From UBA5796 sp040752455 (lineage in GTDB: Bacteria; Chloroflexota; Anaerolineae; Anaerolineales; Villigracilaceae): DNA of 64,000 nt. Shown one piece after another: positions 32,212 through 40,520 of this stretch. Positions within the stretch are counted from its first letter, which is position 1. Every line of letters starts with the position of its first letter. Below the pieces are notes generated by a model, which ran no database searches, had not been told where the DNA came from, and was given only the letters and a program-made list of their open reading frames with translations. The stretch is from the NCBI GenBank assembly GCA_049324115.1, contig JBMOMN010000027.1, forward strand, positions 1 to 64,000. Reading direction: 5' to 3'. The translations under genes and the position numbers were made by a program.

Positions 32212-33486
32212 ATGCACATCCACTGCCTCGGGATCAACCACACCACAGCCTCGGTCAGCCTGCGCGAGCGGCTGGGCTTCAACCCGGACGCCGTCCGCGC
32301 CGCCCTGTCCCGTTTGGGATGCGGGATGATCGGGGACTCGCTCGGCGAACTGGTCATTCTCTCCACCTGCAACCGGATCGAACTCTACGCGGTTTCCTCA
32401 CGCCCCTTCCCGGACGATTTGAGCCTGTTCCTGTCCGAGACGCGCGAGGTGCCGGCTGACGCGTTCCGCCCCCACGCCTACCACTTCCGCGACGAAGACG
32501 CCGTGCGCCACCTGCTGCGGGTGGCTTCCGGCCTGGATTCGCTCGTCCTGGGCGAGCCGCAGATCCTCGGCCAGGTGACGGACGCCCTCGAGCAGGCTCG
32601 CGGCGCAGGCTCGGTCGGGCCGCTGCTCTCGCGCCTCTTCCAGAGCGCCATCCATGCCGGGAAGCGCGCCCGGGCGGAGACCCACATCGCTCGCAACCCG
32701 GCCTCGGTCTCGTCGCTGGCGGCTTCGCTGGCCGAGAAATCCGTCCACAACCTGGCCCGGTCGCAGGTGGTTATTTTGGGCGCGGGCGAGATGGCCGAAC
32801 TGGCCGTCGAAGCCCTGCGGAAACGGGGAGCCTCCAGGGTATTGGTGCTCAACCGTACCCTTGCCAGGGCCGAAACACTGGCGAAACGGTGGCAGGCCGA
32901 GGCGTCCACGTTCGAGCGGATGGAGGAGGCCCTGTCCGCCGCCGACGTGCTGGTCGCGTCCACCGGCGCGCCGCACACCATCATCAATCCCGGTATGGTT
33001 GAGCGTATAATGAAAGAGCGCCCGTCCCGCCCGCTGGTGATGATTGACATCGCCGTGCCGCGTGACGTGGACCCCGCCTGCAACGCCATCCCCGGCGTGA
33101 CCGTGTTCGACATGGACGGCCTGAACGCCCGCCTGGAACATTCGCTGGCCGAGCGCGAAGCCGAAGTGCCGCAGGTGGAGGCGATCCTGGGCCAGGAGGC
33201 CGGTAAATTTATGGAATTCTTCGAATCCCTGGATATGCTGCCGCTGATCGCCGACCTGCGCCAGCAGGCCGAGGCCATCCGCCAGGCCGAGTTGAACAAG
33301 ACCCTGCGCCGCCTGCCAGACCTGAGCGAGGCCGAGCGCGCCCGCGTCGAAGCCCTGACCCAGGCCCTGGTCAAGAAGTTGCTCGACGCTCCCACCACCC
33401 GCCTGCGTGCCCAGGCCAACACCTCCGCCGCGCCCGAATACGCCAACGTCGCGCGCGCACTGTTCGGTCTGTCCACTGAAAACTGA
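32212..33486 (+). CDS. hemA: Glutamyl-tRNA reductase
   Basis: A 424-residue enzyme that starts tetrapyrrole synthesis by reducing glutamyl-tRNA to glutamate-1-semialdehyde. The catalytic Cys is in LSTCNRIELYAV (about Cys50). The NADPH-binding GAGEMAELAVEALRKRG is near 190 and the dimerisation helix follows. It begins MHIHCLGINHTTASVSLRER, the family N-terminus. It is the first gene of the heme cluster, 13 bases ahead of hemC. Confidence 0.97.
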   Translation: MHIHCLGINHTTASVSLRERLGFNPDAVRAALSRLGCGMIGDSLGELVILSTCNRIELYAVSSRPFPDDLSLFLSETREVPADAFRPHAYHFRDEDAVRHLLRVASGLDSLVLGEPQILGQVTDALEQARGAGSVGPLLSRLFQSAIHAGKRARAETHIARNPASVSSLAASLAEKSVHNLARSQVVILGAGEMAELAVEALRKRGASRVLVLNRTLARAETLAKRWQAEASTFERMEEALSAADVLVASTGAPHTIINPGMVERIMKERPSRPLVMIDIAVPRDVDPACNAIPGVTVFDMDGLNARLEHSLAEREAEVPQVEAILGQEAGKFMEFFESLDMLPLIADLRQQAEAIRQAELNKTLRRLPDLSEAERARVEALTQALVKKLLDAPTTRLRAQANTSAAPEYANVARALFGLSTEN

Positions 33487-33499
33487 TCACTGATTACTA

Positions 33500-34426
33500 A
33501 TGAGACTAACCTTCGCCACCCGCCCCTCCGCTCTGGCCCGCTGGCAGACCCAATGGGTCATCGCCGCTTTGCAAGCCGCCCATCCCGGCCTGGCCTGCGA
33601 GGAAAAGGTCATCACCACCCGGGGCGACCAGATCCTCGACAAGCCCCTGCCCGAGATCGGCGGCAAGGGCCTGTTCACCCGGGAACTCGAAAGCGAACTG
33701 CTTTCCGGCGCGGTGCATTGCGCGGTGCATTCGCTCAAGGATTTGCCGGTCGAAAACCCGGCCGGGTTGACGGTGGGATGCGTGCCGCTCCGTGCCGAAG
33801 TGCGGGATGCGCTCATCTCGGCGCGTGGTCATACCCTGGAAACCTTACCCCCCGCTGCGCTGGTCGGGACCTCGAGCCTGCGCCGCGCGGCCCAGGTCTT
33901 GTCCGCCCGCCCGGACCTGGCCATCGCCTCCCTGCGCGGCAACGTGGATACCCGTCTGCGCAAGGCGCTGGAGGGGCAGTACGACGCCGTCATCCTGGCC
34001 GGGGCCGGTCTCACCCGCCTGGGGTTGGAGTCGCACGTCACCCAGTGGCTGCCGCTGGAGGTCATGCTCCCCGCGCCGGGACAGGGCGCACTGGCCGTCC
34101 AATGCCGGATTGACGACGAGGAAACCCTGTCGCTCTTATCCGCCCTCGAAGACGCGCCCACCCGCGCCGCCGTGACTGCCGAACGCCAGTTCCTGCTGGG
34201 GCTGGGCGGCGGCTGCGCCGTGCCGGTGGCGGCTTATGCGGAGCAGATGACTGGAGAACAGAAATTAGAGATCAGTCTTTCCGGTCTCGTCAGTTCACTG
34301 GACGGCAAGCGGGTTATACGGGTTACTGGGCATGGTACTGACTCGCTGCAGTTAGGCCGCCAACTCGCCGAACAAGCCTCGGCTAAAGGCGCGCAAGAAA
34401 TTCTCTCGCTGCTCCCCAATCCCTAA
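33500..34426 (+). CDS. hemC: Porphobilinogen deaminase (hydroxymethylbilane synthase)
   Basis: A 308-residue enzyme joining four porphobilinogen units into hydroxymethylbilane. Family motifs include LTFATRPSALARWQT, DKPLPEIGGKGLFTRELE, HSLKDLP, GTSSLRR and the dipyrromethane-cofactor Cys in LGLGGGCAVPVAAYA. No clear Shine-Dalgarno precedes the ATG, so it probably relies on hemA translation. Confidence 0.97.
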   Translation: MRLTFATRPSALARWQTQWVIAALQAAHPGLACEEKVITTRGDQILDKPLPEIGGKGLFTRELESELLSGAVHCAVHSLKDLPVENPAGLTVGCVPLRAEVRDALISARGHTLETLPPAALVGTSSLRRAAQVLSARPDLAIASLRGNVDTRLRKALEGQYDAVILAGAGLTRLGLESHVTQWLPLEVMLPAPGQGALAVQCRIDDEETLSLLSALEDAPTRAAVTAERQFLLGLGGGCAVPVAAYAEQMTGEQKLEISLSGLVSSLDGKRVIRVTGHGTDSLQLGRQLAEQASAKGAQEILSLLPNP

Positions 34427-34454
34427 TCATCTGCTCTCTACTCATCTAATCACC

Positions 34455-35270
34455 ATGAAAGTCCTCATCACCCGTCCCCGCTCACAGGCCGATTCCTTCG
34501 CCGAGGCGCTCGCCGCGGCCGGTTTCGAGCCGGTCTTCTTCCCGGTCATCGAAATCCGCCCGCTCATCAAGAACGCGGCGCTCGACCGGGCCATCGAAAA
34601 ACTGGATCGTTACGACTGGGTGGTCTTCACCTCCGTGAACGGGGTGGAGGCGTTTTTCGATGCCATTGCGAGGGAGCGAAGCGACCGAAGCAATCTCCCG
34701 TTTGACAAGGGGATTGCTTCCCCCACGCTCCGCTCTGGGCAAGCGCCTTTGGCTCGCAATGACACCTTTCCCAAGACCGCCGCCATCGGCCCCAAAACCG
34801 CCCAGGCCCTCGAAGCCCGCGGCGTGACGCCCGATTTCGTCCCCGGCGAGTACGTGGCCGAGGCCATCCTGCCCGGATTGGGCGACCTGCGCGGACGCCG
34901 GGTGTTATTGCCACGGGCCGAGATCGCCCGCAAAGCCCTGCCCGAAGCCATTACCGCCGCCGGCGGCGTGGCCCACGAGATCGCCGTCTACCGGACCCTC
35001 CCGGCGATACCCGACCCGGCCGGGCTGGCAGCCTTGAAGTCCGGGGTGGGGGCGGTGACGTTCACCAGCCCGTCCACCGTGGCGAACTTTGTCCGCGTCG
35101 CCCGCCGCGCGGGACTCGATCCGCTGCGCCTGCCGGGGAATCCCAGGATCGCCTGCATCGGTCCCATCACCCGGGAAGCCGCCGTAGAGGCGGGCTTTAC
35201 GGATGTGATTGCCGCGGAAGAGTACACCACCGAGGGACTGGTCGAAGTGTTGCGCGCGCGTGACGCATAA
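34455..35270 (+). CDS. hemD: Uroporphyrinogen-III synthase with an in-frame repeat insert
   Basis: A 271-residue enzyme that cyclises hydroxymethylbilane. It starts MKVLITRPRSQADSFAEAL. The conserved VVFTSVNGVEAFFDA and KTAAIGPKTAQALEARGV flank about 34 residues (70-103) encoded by a CATTGCGAG palindromic element; the insert reads ARERSDRSNLPFDKG and then LRSGQAPLARNDT. It lies where the family has a variable surface loop. Later motifs (LLPRAEIARKALPE, FTSPSTVANF) are intact, so the enzyme probably works. Confidence 0.95.
   Translation: MKVLITRPRSQADSFAEALAAAGFEPVFFPVIEIRPLIKNAALDRAIEKLDRYDWVVFTSVNGVEAFFDAIARERSDRSNLPFDKGIASPTLRSGQAPLARNDTFPKTAAIGPKTAQALEARGVTPDFVPGEYVAEAILPGLGDLRGRRVLLPRAEIARKALPEAITAAGGVAHEIAVYRTLPAIPDPAGLAALKSGVGAVTFTSPSTVANFVRVARRAGLDPLRLPGNPRIACIGPITREAAVEAGFTDVIAAEEYTTEGLVEVLRARDA
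34662..34763. repeat. CATTGCGAG-family palindromic repeat inside hemD
   Basis: It begins CATTGCGAGGGAGCGAAGCG and ends GGCTCGCAATGACA, with GAAGCAATCTCCC and GGGGATTGCTTC as inner inverted arms. About 102 bp, hence 34 codons in frame. It is the same family as 4991-5098 and 7088-7189. Confidence 0.85.
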
Positions 35271-35282
35271 ATTGGAGAAATC

Positions 35283-36413
35283 ATGGCTCTGCATGAATTT
35301 GAAACTCGTCAATCCAAAATCGAAAATCGTAAATCCGAATTCGCAAATCGCAAATTGATCCGTCCCCGCCGCCTGCGCCAGACCGAGGCCCTGCGCTCGA
35401 TGGTGCGCGAGACCGAACTCAACGCCCGCGATTTCATCTACCCGCTCTTCGTCCGTCACGGGCAAGGGCGCACGCCGATCGCCTCCATGCCCGGCATCGC
35501 CCAACTTTCGGTGGACGAGGCCGTGCGGGAGGCCGGGACCGCGGCAAAATTGGGCATCCCGGCGGTGATCCTGTTCGGCATCCCGGCGGAGAAGGACCCG
35601 GTCGGGCTGGAAAACTTTGCCCCCGACGGGATCGTCCAGCAGGCCATCCGGGCCATCAAGCGCGAAATCCCGGAAATGGTGGTGGTGACGGACGTCTGCC
35701 TGTGCGAGTACACCGACCACGGCCATTGCGGGATTTTAAATACCCGGACTCCGAAGTCTCCTGACTTCGGATTTCCTAAATCTCCCGGCTTTGGAATTCC
35801 AACGTCTGGAGAGGTTGAAATCCGTTATCCCCACCTGCCCGAAGGTTACGTGCTCAACGACCCGACCCTCGACGTGCTCGGCAAGGTGGCCGTCTCGCAC
35901 GCTGAATCAGGCGCGGACATCGTCGCCCCGTCCGGGATGATGGATGGGATGGTGGCTGCCATCCGTGAGGCGCTGGACGGGGCCGGGTTCGAGAACACGC
36001 CGATCCTGTCTTACGCGGTGAAGTACGCTTCGTCGTTCTACGGCCCGTTCCGGGATGCGGCCGAGGGCGCACCCAAATTTGGCGACCGCAAGTCTCATCA
36101 AATGGACCCGGCCAACGTCCGCGAGGCGCTGCGCGAAGCCGCCCTGGACGTGGACGAAGGCGCAGACATGCTGATGGTCAAGCCGGCCCTGGCCTATCTC
36201 GACGTAATCCGGGCGGTCAAGGAGGCTTTTCCCGAACTGCCGCTGGCGGCCTACAACGTCAGCGGCGAGTATGCCATGGTCAAGGCCGCCGCACAGAACG
36301 GCTGGATTGACGAGGCCAGGGTAACGCTCGAAACCTTGACCGCCATGAAACGCGCCGGCGCGGAGCTGATCATCACCTACCACGCCCTGGATGCAGCCAG
36401 GTGGTGGAGGTAA
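35283..36413 (+). CDS. hemB: Delta-aminolevulinic acid dehydratase (porphobilinogen synthase) with an insert
   Basis: A 376-residue enzyme condensing two aminolevulinates. The zinc-binding Cys triad is in DVCLCEYTDHGHCG. The Schiff-base lysines are in SYAVKYASSFYGP and MLMVKPALAYLD. Between GHCGILN and the conserved VLNDPTLDVL, about 30 extra residues (TRTPKSPDFGFPKSPGFGIP and following) come from a palindromic repeat. Residues 6-24 (ETRQSKIENRKSEFANRK) come from a degenerate AAATCG repeat. The start is supported by GGAGAAATC before the ATG. Usual family length is about 325, so the inserts explain the excess. Confidence 0.95.
   Translation: MALHEFETRQSKIENRKSEFANRKLIRPRRLRQTEALRSMVRETELNARDFIYPLFVRHGQGRTPIASMPGIAQLSVDEAVREAGTAAKLGIPAVILFGIPAEKDPVGLENFAPDGIVQQAIRAIKREIPEMVVVTDVCLCEYTDHGHCGILNTRTPKSPDFGFPKSPGFGIPTSGEVEIRYPHLPEGYVLNDPTLDVLGKVAVSHAESGADIVAPSGMMDGMVAAIREALDGAGFENTPILSYAVKYASSFYGPFRDAAEGAPKFGDRKSHQMDPANVREALREAALDVDEGADMLMVKPALAYLDVIRAVKEAFPELPLAAYNVSGEYAMVKAAAQNGWIDEARVTLETLTAMKRAGAELIITYHALDAARWWR
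35742..35828. repeat. Palindromic repeat inside hemB
   Basis: TCCGAAGTC and GACTTCGGA form a hairpin (35750-35771), followed by related AAATCTCCCGGCTTTGG words. The element adds about 30 codons in frame between the zinc site and NDPTLD. ACTTCGG(A)AGTCT words also form the palindromes at 60866-60935. Confidence 0.65.
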
Positions 36414-36448
36414 TTGGTGAATGGTAATTACCAATCACCAATTACCCG
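36414..36448. repeat. GGTAATTACCAATCACCAATTACC short-period repeat
   Basis: TAATTGGTGAATGGTAATTA and its complement fill the hemB-radical SAM gap and end just before the AAGGAG ribosome site of the next gene. Similar words lie before murJ and inside the first DUF4491 gene. Confidence 0.7.
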
Positions 36449-36462
36449 AAAAGGAGACTTTA

Positions 36463-37614
36463 ATGACATTACCCAACTTGAGCGAACGCGCCGCGGCCGA
36501 ACGCAGCGCCAACAATGAACGCATGACCCACGCCGACTTCGACCAGGCTCCCTTCACCATTGCCTGGGAAGTGACCCGCGCCTGCGCCTACGCCTGCGTC
36601 CACTGCCGGGCGGACGCCCAGCACCAGCGCGACCCGCGTGAGCTCTCGACCGGGGAAGCCCTGGCCCTGATAGACCGCCTGGCGGATTTCGGCAACGCGC
36701 CTATTTTGATCTTCACCGGCGGCGACCCGATGATGCGCCGCGACCTGAACGAGTTGATCGCTTACGCCACCCAAAAGGGATTGCGCTGTTCGTTGACTCC
36801 CACTGCCACAGCCTTGCCGACCACCGAACGCCTGGAACAGGTGCGCGAGGCCGGTATCCGCCGCGTGGCGCTCTCGCTCGACGCGCCCAGGCCCGAGGTC
36901 CATGACGCTTTCCGCAAAGTCCCCGGCTCCTGGCAGCGGACGATGGACATCCTGCGCCGCGCCCAGGGGGTCGGGTTGAGCGTCCAGGTCAATACCACCG
37001 TCGCCAAACATAACGTGGACATCCTGCCTGAAATGATCCCGTTCATCCAGGAAGTCGGCGCGGTGCAATGGTCGGTCTTTTTCCTCGTCCCCACCGGGCG
37101 GGCGATGATCGAGCAGATGATCTCCGCCGAGCAGCACGAAAAAGTCTTCAACTGGCTGTACGAACTCTCCCAAAACGCCCCCTTCGACATCAAAGGCACG
37201 GCCGCCCCGATGTACCGCCGGGTCGCCATCCAGCGCAGGAAGGCCGAAGCGGGCGGCAAACCGGTCACGTTCCAGGGAGCGGGCTTCCAGTACGCCGACG
37301 GGCTGAACCGCCCGACCCGGGGCGTCAACGACGGCAACGGCTTCCTGTTCATCTCGCACATCGGCGAGATCCAGCCGAGCGGATTCCTGCCCCTCACGGC
37401 CGGGATGGTGCGCGAGGCTGACGTGGTGGATGTCTATCGCAACCACCCGGTCTTCAAGGATTTGCGCGATTATTCCAGGCTCAAGGGCAAATGCGGCATC
37501 TGCGAATACCGCGACGTGTGCGGCGGACAGCGCGGGCGCGCCTACGGCATCACCGGCGACTACATGGAGACCGACCCGGCCTGCGCCTACGAACCCGGAT
37601 CGAAGGGACTGTGA
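36463..37614 (+). CDS. Radical SAM/SPASM protein (TIGR04053-like), heme-associated
   Basis: A 383-residue enzyme. The 4Fe-4S SAM cluster motif is CAYACVHC in WEVTRACAYACVHCRADAQ, with GGDPMMRRDL after it. A C-terminal SPASM region (CGICEYRDVCGG and a last Cys in DPACAY) would hold an auxiliary cluster. Proteins of this group lie beside heme genes and resemble the AhbC/AhbD and NirJ branch, so it probably modifies a porphyrin side chain or supports anaerobic heme synthesis (inference). AAGGAG lies 6 bases before the ATG at 36463. It is followed within 3 bases by hemQ. Confidence 0.9.
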   Translation: MTLPNLSERAAAERSANNERMTHADFDQAPFTIAWEVTRACAYACVHCRADAQHQRDPRELSTGEALALIDRLADFGNAPILIFTGGDPMMRRDLNELIAYATQKGLRCSLTPTATALPTTERLEQVREAGIRRVALSLDAPRPEVHDAFRKVPGSWQRTMDILRRAQGVGLSVQVNTTVAKHNVDILPEMIPFIQEVGAVQWSVFFLVPTGRAMIEQMISAEQHEKVFNWLYELSQNAPFDIKGTAAPMYRRVAIQRRKAEAGGKPVTFQGAGFQYADGLNRPTRGVNDGNGFLFISHIGEIQPSGFLPLTAGMVREADVVDVYRNHPVFKDLRDYSRLKGKCGICEYRDVCGGQRGRAYGITGDYMETDPACAYEPGSKGL

Positions 37615-37616
37615 CC

Positions 37617-38300
37617 GTGCCCGAACAAACGCCCCGCACCCTCAACCATTACGCCCTGGTGGCTTTCAAGGAGGCTTATTGGGCTTTGGCCCCGGAAGCC
37701 CGCGCCGCCTTCCACCGGGACTGGCTGGCCGCGCTGAAAGAAGCTGCCCAAAAACTGGACATCTTCCAGGCCACCGAAAGCGGCGTGGATTTGCTGGTGT
37801 GGAGCGCGGCCCGGGCGGAGGATCCGCAAGCGACAGCCGAATTCTTCGAATGCTTCACCAGAGCCAGCACCCCATACCGCCACCTGATCGAGATCAAGCA
37901 TTCCCTGTGGGGTTTTACGCGCCCCTCACAGTACACGAAAACGCGCTCAACCCAGGAAATCAACCCCTTTGCCGAAACCCGCAAACGCTACCTGGTCATC
38001 TACCCGTTCGTCAAAACTGTGGAATGGTACCTGATGGGCCGCGAAGCCCGCCAGGGCATGATGAACGAACACATCCGCATCGGCAAACAATACGAAGAGA
38101 TCAGGCAATTGCTGCTCTACTCGTTTGGTGTGCAGGACCAGGAATTCATCGTGGTCTACGAGATGGACGATTTGCAGCAATTCTCCGACCTGGTCAACGA
38201 GCTGCGCTCGTCCGAAGCGCGCCGCTACACCCTGCGCGACACACCGCTCCACACCGCCATCTATCACCCCGCCGAAGAGACCCTGGCTTTGTGGAAATGA
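37617..38300 (+). CDS. hemQ: Coproheme decarboxylase (HemQ/ChdC), chlorite dismutase family
   Basis: A 227-residue protein of the chlorite dismutase superfamily, which converts coproheme to heme b. Tyr129 and Lys133 (YPFVK), Trp137 (EWYLM) and His152 (MMNEH) match the order of the catalytic Tyr, Lys, Trp and proximal heme His of Firmicutes HemQ. The Trp-to-His spacing is identical, with a four-residue shorter loop after Lys. The start is GTG at 37617, with AAGGGA 8 bases upstream; a GTG at 37611 is too close. It is coupled to the radical SAM gene. Confidence 0.88.
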   Translation: MPEQTPRTLNHYALVAFKEAYWALAPEARAAFHRDWLAALKEAAQKLDIFQATESGVDLLVWSAARAEDPQATAEFFECFTRASTPYRHLIEIKHSLWGFTRPSQYTKTRSTQEINPFAETRKRYLVIYPFVKTVEWYLMGREARQGMMNEHIRIGKQYEEIRQLLLYSFGVQDQEFIVVYEMDDLQQFSDLVNELRSSEARRYTLRDTPLHTAIYHPAEETLALWK

Positions 38301-38346
38301 GTATTTACTCCCTGAACGACAGTTTTCTAGATCGCCTGCTCGAGGT

Positions 38347-38565
38347 CTACCCGGCATCCAGGCCATCCCAGAGTTTCGACACGTCCTGGGTCTGACCGCT
38401 TAGGGCCTCCTGCCACCCCTGGCGGAAAGTCTGCTCGGCAGGCTGGAGCATAACCGTCTCACGGAACACCCGCACCAATTGGATCAGGTTAGGCAGGTAC
38501 TCCGCTGGCAACTCGCGGGCTTCTTTCAGTAAAAGTTCCTCCAAATTTAGCGTATGCTCTGTCAT
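38347..38565 (-). CDS. Small antitoxin-like protein without a visible toxin
   Basis: A 72-residue acidic protein: NLEELLLKEARELPAEYLPN, then a helix, a disordered stretch and a C-terminal KLWDGLDAG. The layout (helical dimerisation part plus a Trp-containing tail) recalls DUF2281 or VapB-like antitoxins. GGAGG precedes the ATG. It lies antisense within the heme cluster, between hemQ and hemE and divergent from hemE. No toxin gene is adjacent. Confidence 0.6.
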   Translation of the reverse strand: MTEHTLNLEELLLKEARELPAEYLPNLIQLVRVFRETVMLQPAEQTFRQGWQEALSGQTQDVSKLWDGLDAG

Positions 38566-38589
38566 ACGACCTCCGAATTGGATTTTAGC

Positions 38590-39669
38590 ATGACCAAACC
38601 AGAAACCACGACTTTATACTCTCCAGTCTCCGATCTCTCATCCAGATTCCTGTGTGCTTGTAACTGCCTTCCGGTTGATACCACCCCCGTCTGGTTCATG
38701 CGCCAGGCCGGGCGTTACATGGCCGAATACCGCGCCATCCGCGAAAAATACGGCCTGCTCGAAATCGTCCGGCAGCCCGAACTGGCCGCCGAAGTGACCC
38801 TCCAGCCGGTGCGCGCCTTCGGCGTGGATGCCGCCATCCTGTTCGCCGACATCCTGCTCCCGCTCCAGCCGATGGGCCTGGATTTCGAGTTTGCGCGCGG
38901 CGAGGGACCGGTGATCCACAACCCGATCCGGACCCTGGCTGACGTGAACGCCCTCCGCCCGCTCGAACCGGAAGAGAGGCTGGCTCCCGTTATGGACGCC
39001 ATCCGCCTGCTCCGGGCCGAACTCGGCCACACCCCGCTGATCGGCTTCTCCGGCGCGCCGTTCACGGTCGCATCCTACATGATCGAAGGCGGCGCCTCCC
39101 GCGACTACAAGACCACCAAGCTGATGATGTACGCCGCTCCCGAAACCTGGCAGGCCCTGATGGACAGGCTCTCCACGGCCCTGGCGGAATACGTCACAGC
39201 CCAGGTCCGGGCCGGGGCGCAGGCCATCCAGCTCTTCGACTCGTGGGTCGGCGCCCTCAGCCCGGCGGACTACGAGACCTTCGTCCTGCCTTACTCGAAA
39301 AAGGTGCTGGACGCGGCTCACGCAGCCGGCGTCCCCGTCATCCACTTCGGCACCGGGACGGCGACCTTGCTCCCGCTTATGCGCCGGGCGGGCGGCGACG
39401 TGATCGGCCTGGATTGGCGCGTCCCCCTCGATAACGGCTGGCAGGCCATCGGTCACGACCGGGCCGTGCAGGGCAACATCGACCCGGTGGCGCTGTTCGC
39501 CCCTATCCCCGAAATGAAAAAGCGCATCCACGACATCCTGCGCCGCGCCGAAGGCCGCCCCGGTCACATCTTCAACGTCGGCCACGGCATCCTGCAACAC
39601 ACGCCGGAAGCCAACGTGCGGGCGGCGGTGGAGATCGTGCATGAGTGGAGAGCAGAGAACAGAGAATAG
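38590..39669 (+). CDS. hemE: Uroporphyrinogen decarboxylase
   Basis: A 359-residue enzyme giving coproporphyrinogen III. It has the family motifs PVWFMRQAGRYMAEYR, DAAILFADILLP, GFSGAPFTVASYMIEGG and NVGHGILQHTPEANV. The N-terminus before NCLPVDTTPVW includes a stretch (LYSPVSDLSS) derived from a CTCCAGTCTCCGATCTC repeat, and the C-terminus ends in an AGAGAACAGAGAA repeat. The ATG at 38590 has only a weak TTGGA upstream. Confidence 0.95.
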   Translation: MTKPETTTLYSPVSDLSSRFLCACNCLPVDTTPVWFMRQAGRYMAEYRAIREKYGLLEIVRQPELAAEVTLQPVRAFGVDAAILFADILLPLQPMGLDFEFARGEGPVIHNPIRTLADVNALRPLEPEERLAPVMDAIRLLRAELGHTPLIGFSGAPFTVASYMIEGGASRDYKTTKLMMYAAPETWQALMDRLSTALAEYVTAQVRAGAQAIQLFDSWVGALSPADYETFVLPYSKKVLDAAHAAGVPVIHFGTGTATLLPLMRRAGGDVIGLDWRVPLDNGWQAIGHDRAVQGNIDPVALFAPIPEMKKRIHDILRRAEGRPGHIFNVGHGILQHTPEANVRAAVEIVHEWRAENRE

Positions 39670-39724
39670 AGAACAGAGAGAAGTCACTATTTCCCAATCT
39701 CGAATCTCTTGACCAAAAACAACC

Positions 39725-40108
39725 ATGGAATTAAACCTTACCGGCTTAATCGCGGCAGCATCCGCTTTCCTCGGCGTCTGGCTCGGACACGTCTCCGTGC
39801 GGCTCATCGAACGCAACGCCAAATCGCTCCTGCCGCCCATCCTCATTGTCCTCGTCCTCGGCCTTGCTTTCGAAACCTTCTCACTTATTACCAATTACCA
39901 ATTACTATCCACCGCTCTTGGTATCCTCGGCATCACCCTCCTTTGGGACGCGTTCGAATTCGTCCGCCAGGAGAAACGGGTCAAAAAAGGCCACGCCCCC
40001 GCCAACCCGTCCAACCCGCGCCACGCCCGCTTCCTGGCAGAACCCGGTTCGCGGGCTACAACGGTTGATTTGCTCAAACGGGAGCCGGGCAGACAGGTAC
40101 AAAGATAA
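39725..40108 (+). CDS. DUF4491-like membrane protein (first copy)
   Basis: A 127-residue protein with three predicted helices and the family-like ending LLWDAFEFVRQEKRVKKGHAP. The third helix region contains LITNYQLLSTALG, whose ITNYQLL is encoded by an ATTACCAATTACCAATTAC repeat. It is paralogous to the next gene. Both lie between hemE and hemH, so a membrane role around heme metabolism is possible but unproven. Confidence 0.65.
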   Translation: MELNLTGLIAAASAFLGVWLGHVSVRLIERNAKSLLPPILIVLVLGLAFETFSLITNYQLLSTALGILGITLLWDAFEFVRQEKRVKKGHAPANPSNPRHARFLAEPGSRATTVDLLKREPGRQVQR

Positions 40109-40135
40109 ACACGTACACACGTAGACACGTAAAAA
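40108..40135. repeat. ACACGTA short-period repeat
   Basis: ACACGTACACACGTAGACAC and flanking words lie between the two DUF4491-like genes. Confidence 0.55.
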
Positions 40136-40187
40136 CAGAACACGCTGCACGTTCCACTGAAAACCACTCACGGGTTACGGATTGATT

Positions 40188-40520
40188 ATGGACTTCTTCG
40201 GCATCCTCCTCGGCATTGCCACCCTTTTCATCATTGGCCTGGGATTTCCCCTGGTTATCCATGGCGAAAGATATTTCGGCTATTTGTGGTGGCCCTACAT
40301 GATGGGTCTGGGTTTTGTCATTATTGTCGCCTCCTTTTTCATCCCCGCAGACTGGCTTTCGGCTGTCGTCGGCGTGCTCGGCGCAACCTTCGTCTGGGGT
40401 TCAACCGAACTCAAGGAGCAGGCCGTCCGAGCCGAACTGGGCTGGTTCCCGTTCAATGAAAACAAGGTCCAGCCGCCATTGAAGGAGATCATCGGTAAAT
40501 GGAAAGCGCCGCACCTGTGA
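40188..40520 (+). CDS. DUF4491-like membrane protein (second copy)
   Basis: A 110-residue protein with three helices: MDFFGILLGIATLFIIGLGF, then GERYFGYLWWPYMMG and a third, ending FVWGSTELKEQAVRAELGWF. The GERYFG..WW motif and the ELKEQ tail are family-like. It overlaps hemH by 22 bases, which supports cotranscription and coupling. The ATG at 40188 is chosen over a TTG at 40182. Confidence 0.75.
   Translation: MDFFGILLGIATLFIIGLGFPLVIHGERYFGYLWWPYMMGLGFVIIVASFFIPADWLSAVVGVLGATFVWGSTELKEQAVRAELGWFPFNENKVQPPLKEIIGKWKAPHL

Noticed and set aside
38297..38395. 32-codon ORF overlapping the hemQ stop by ATGA
   Set aside because: No recognisable protein features; it overlaps the antisense antitoxin-like gene, whose ribosome site and composition are better.
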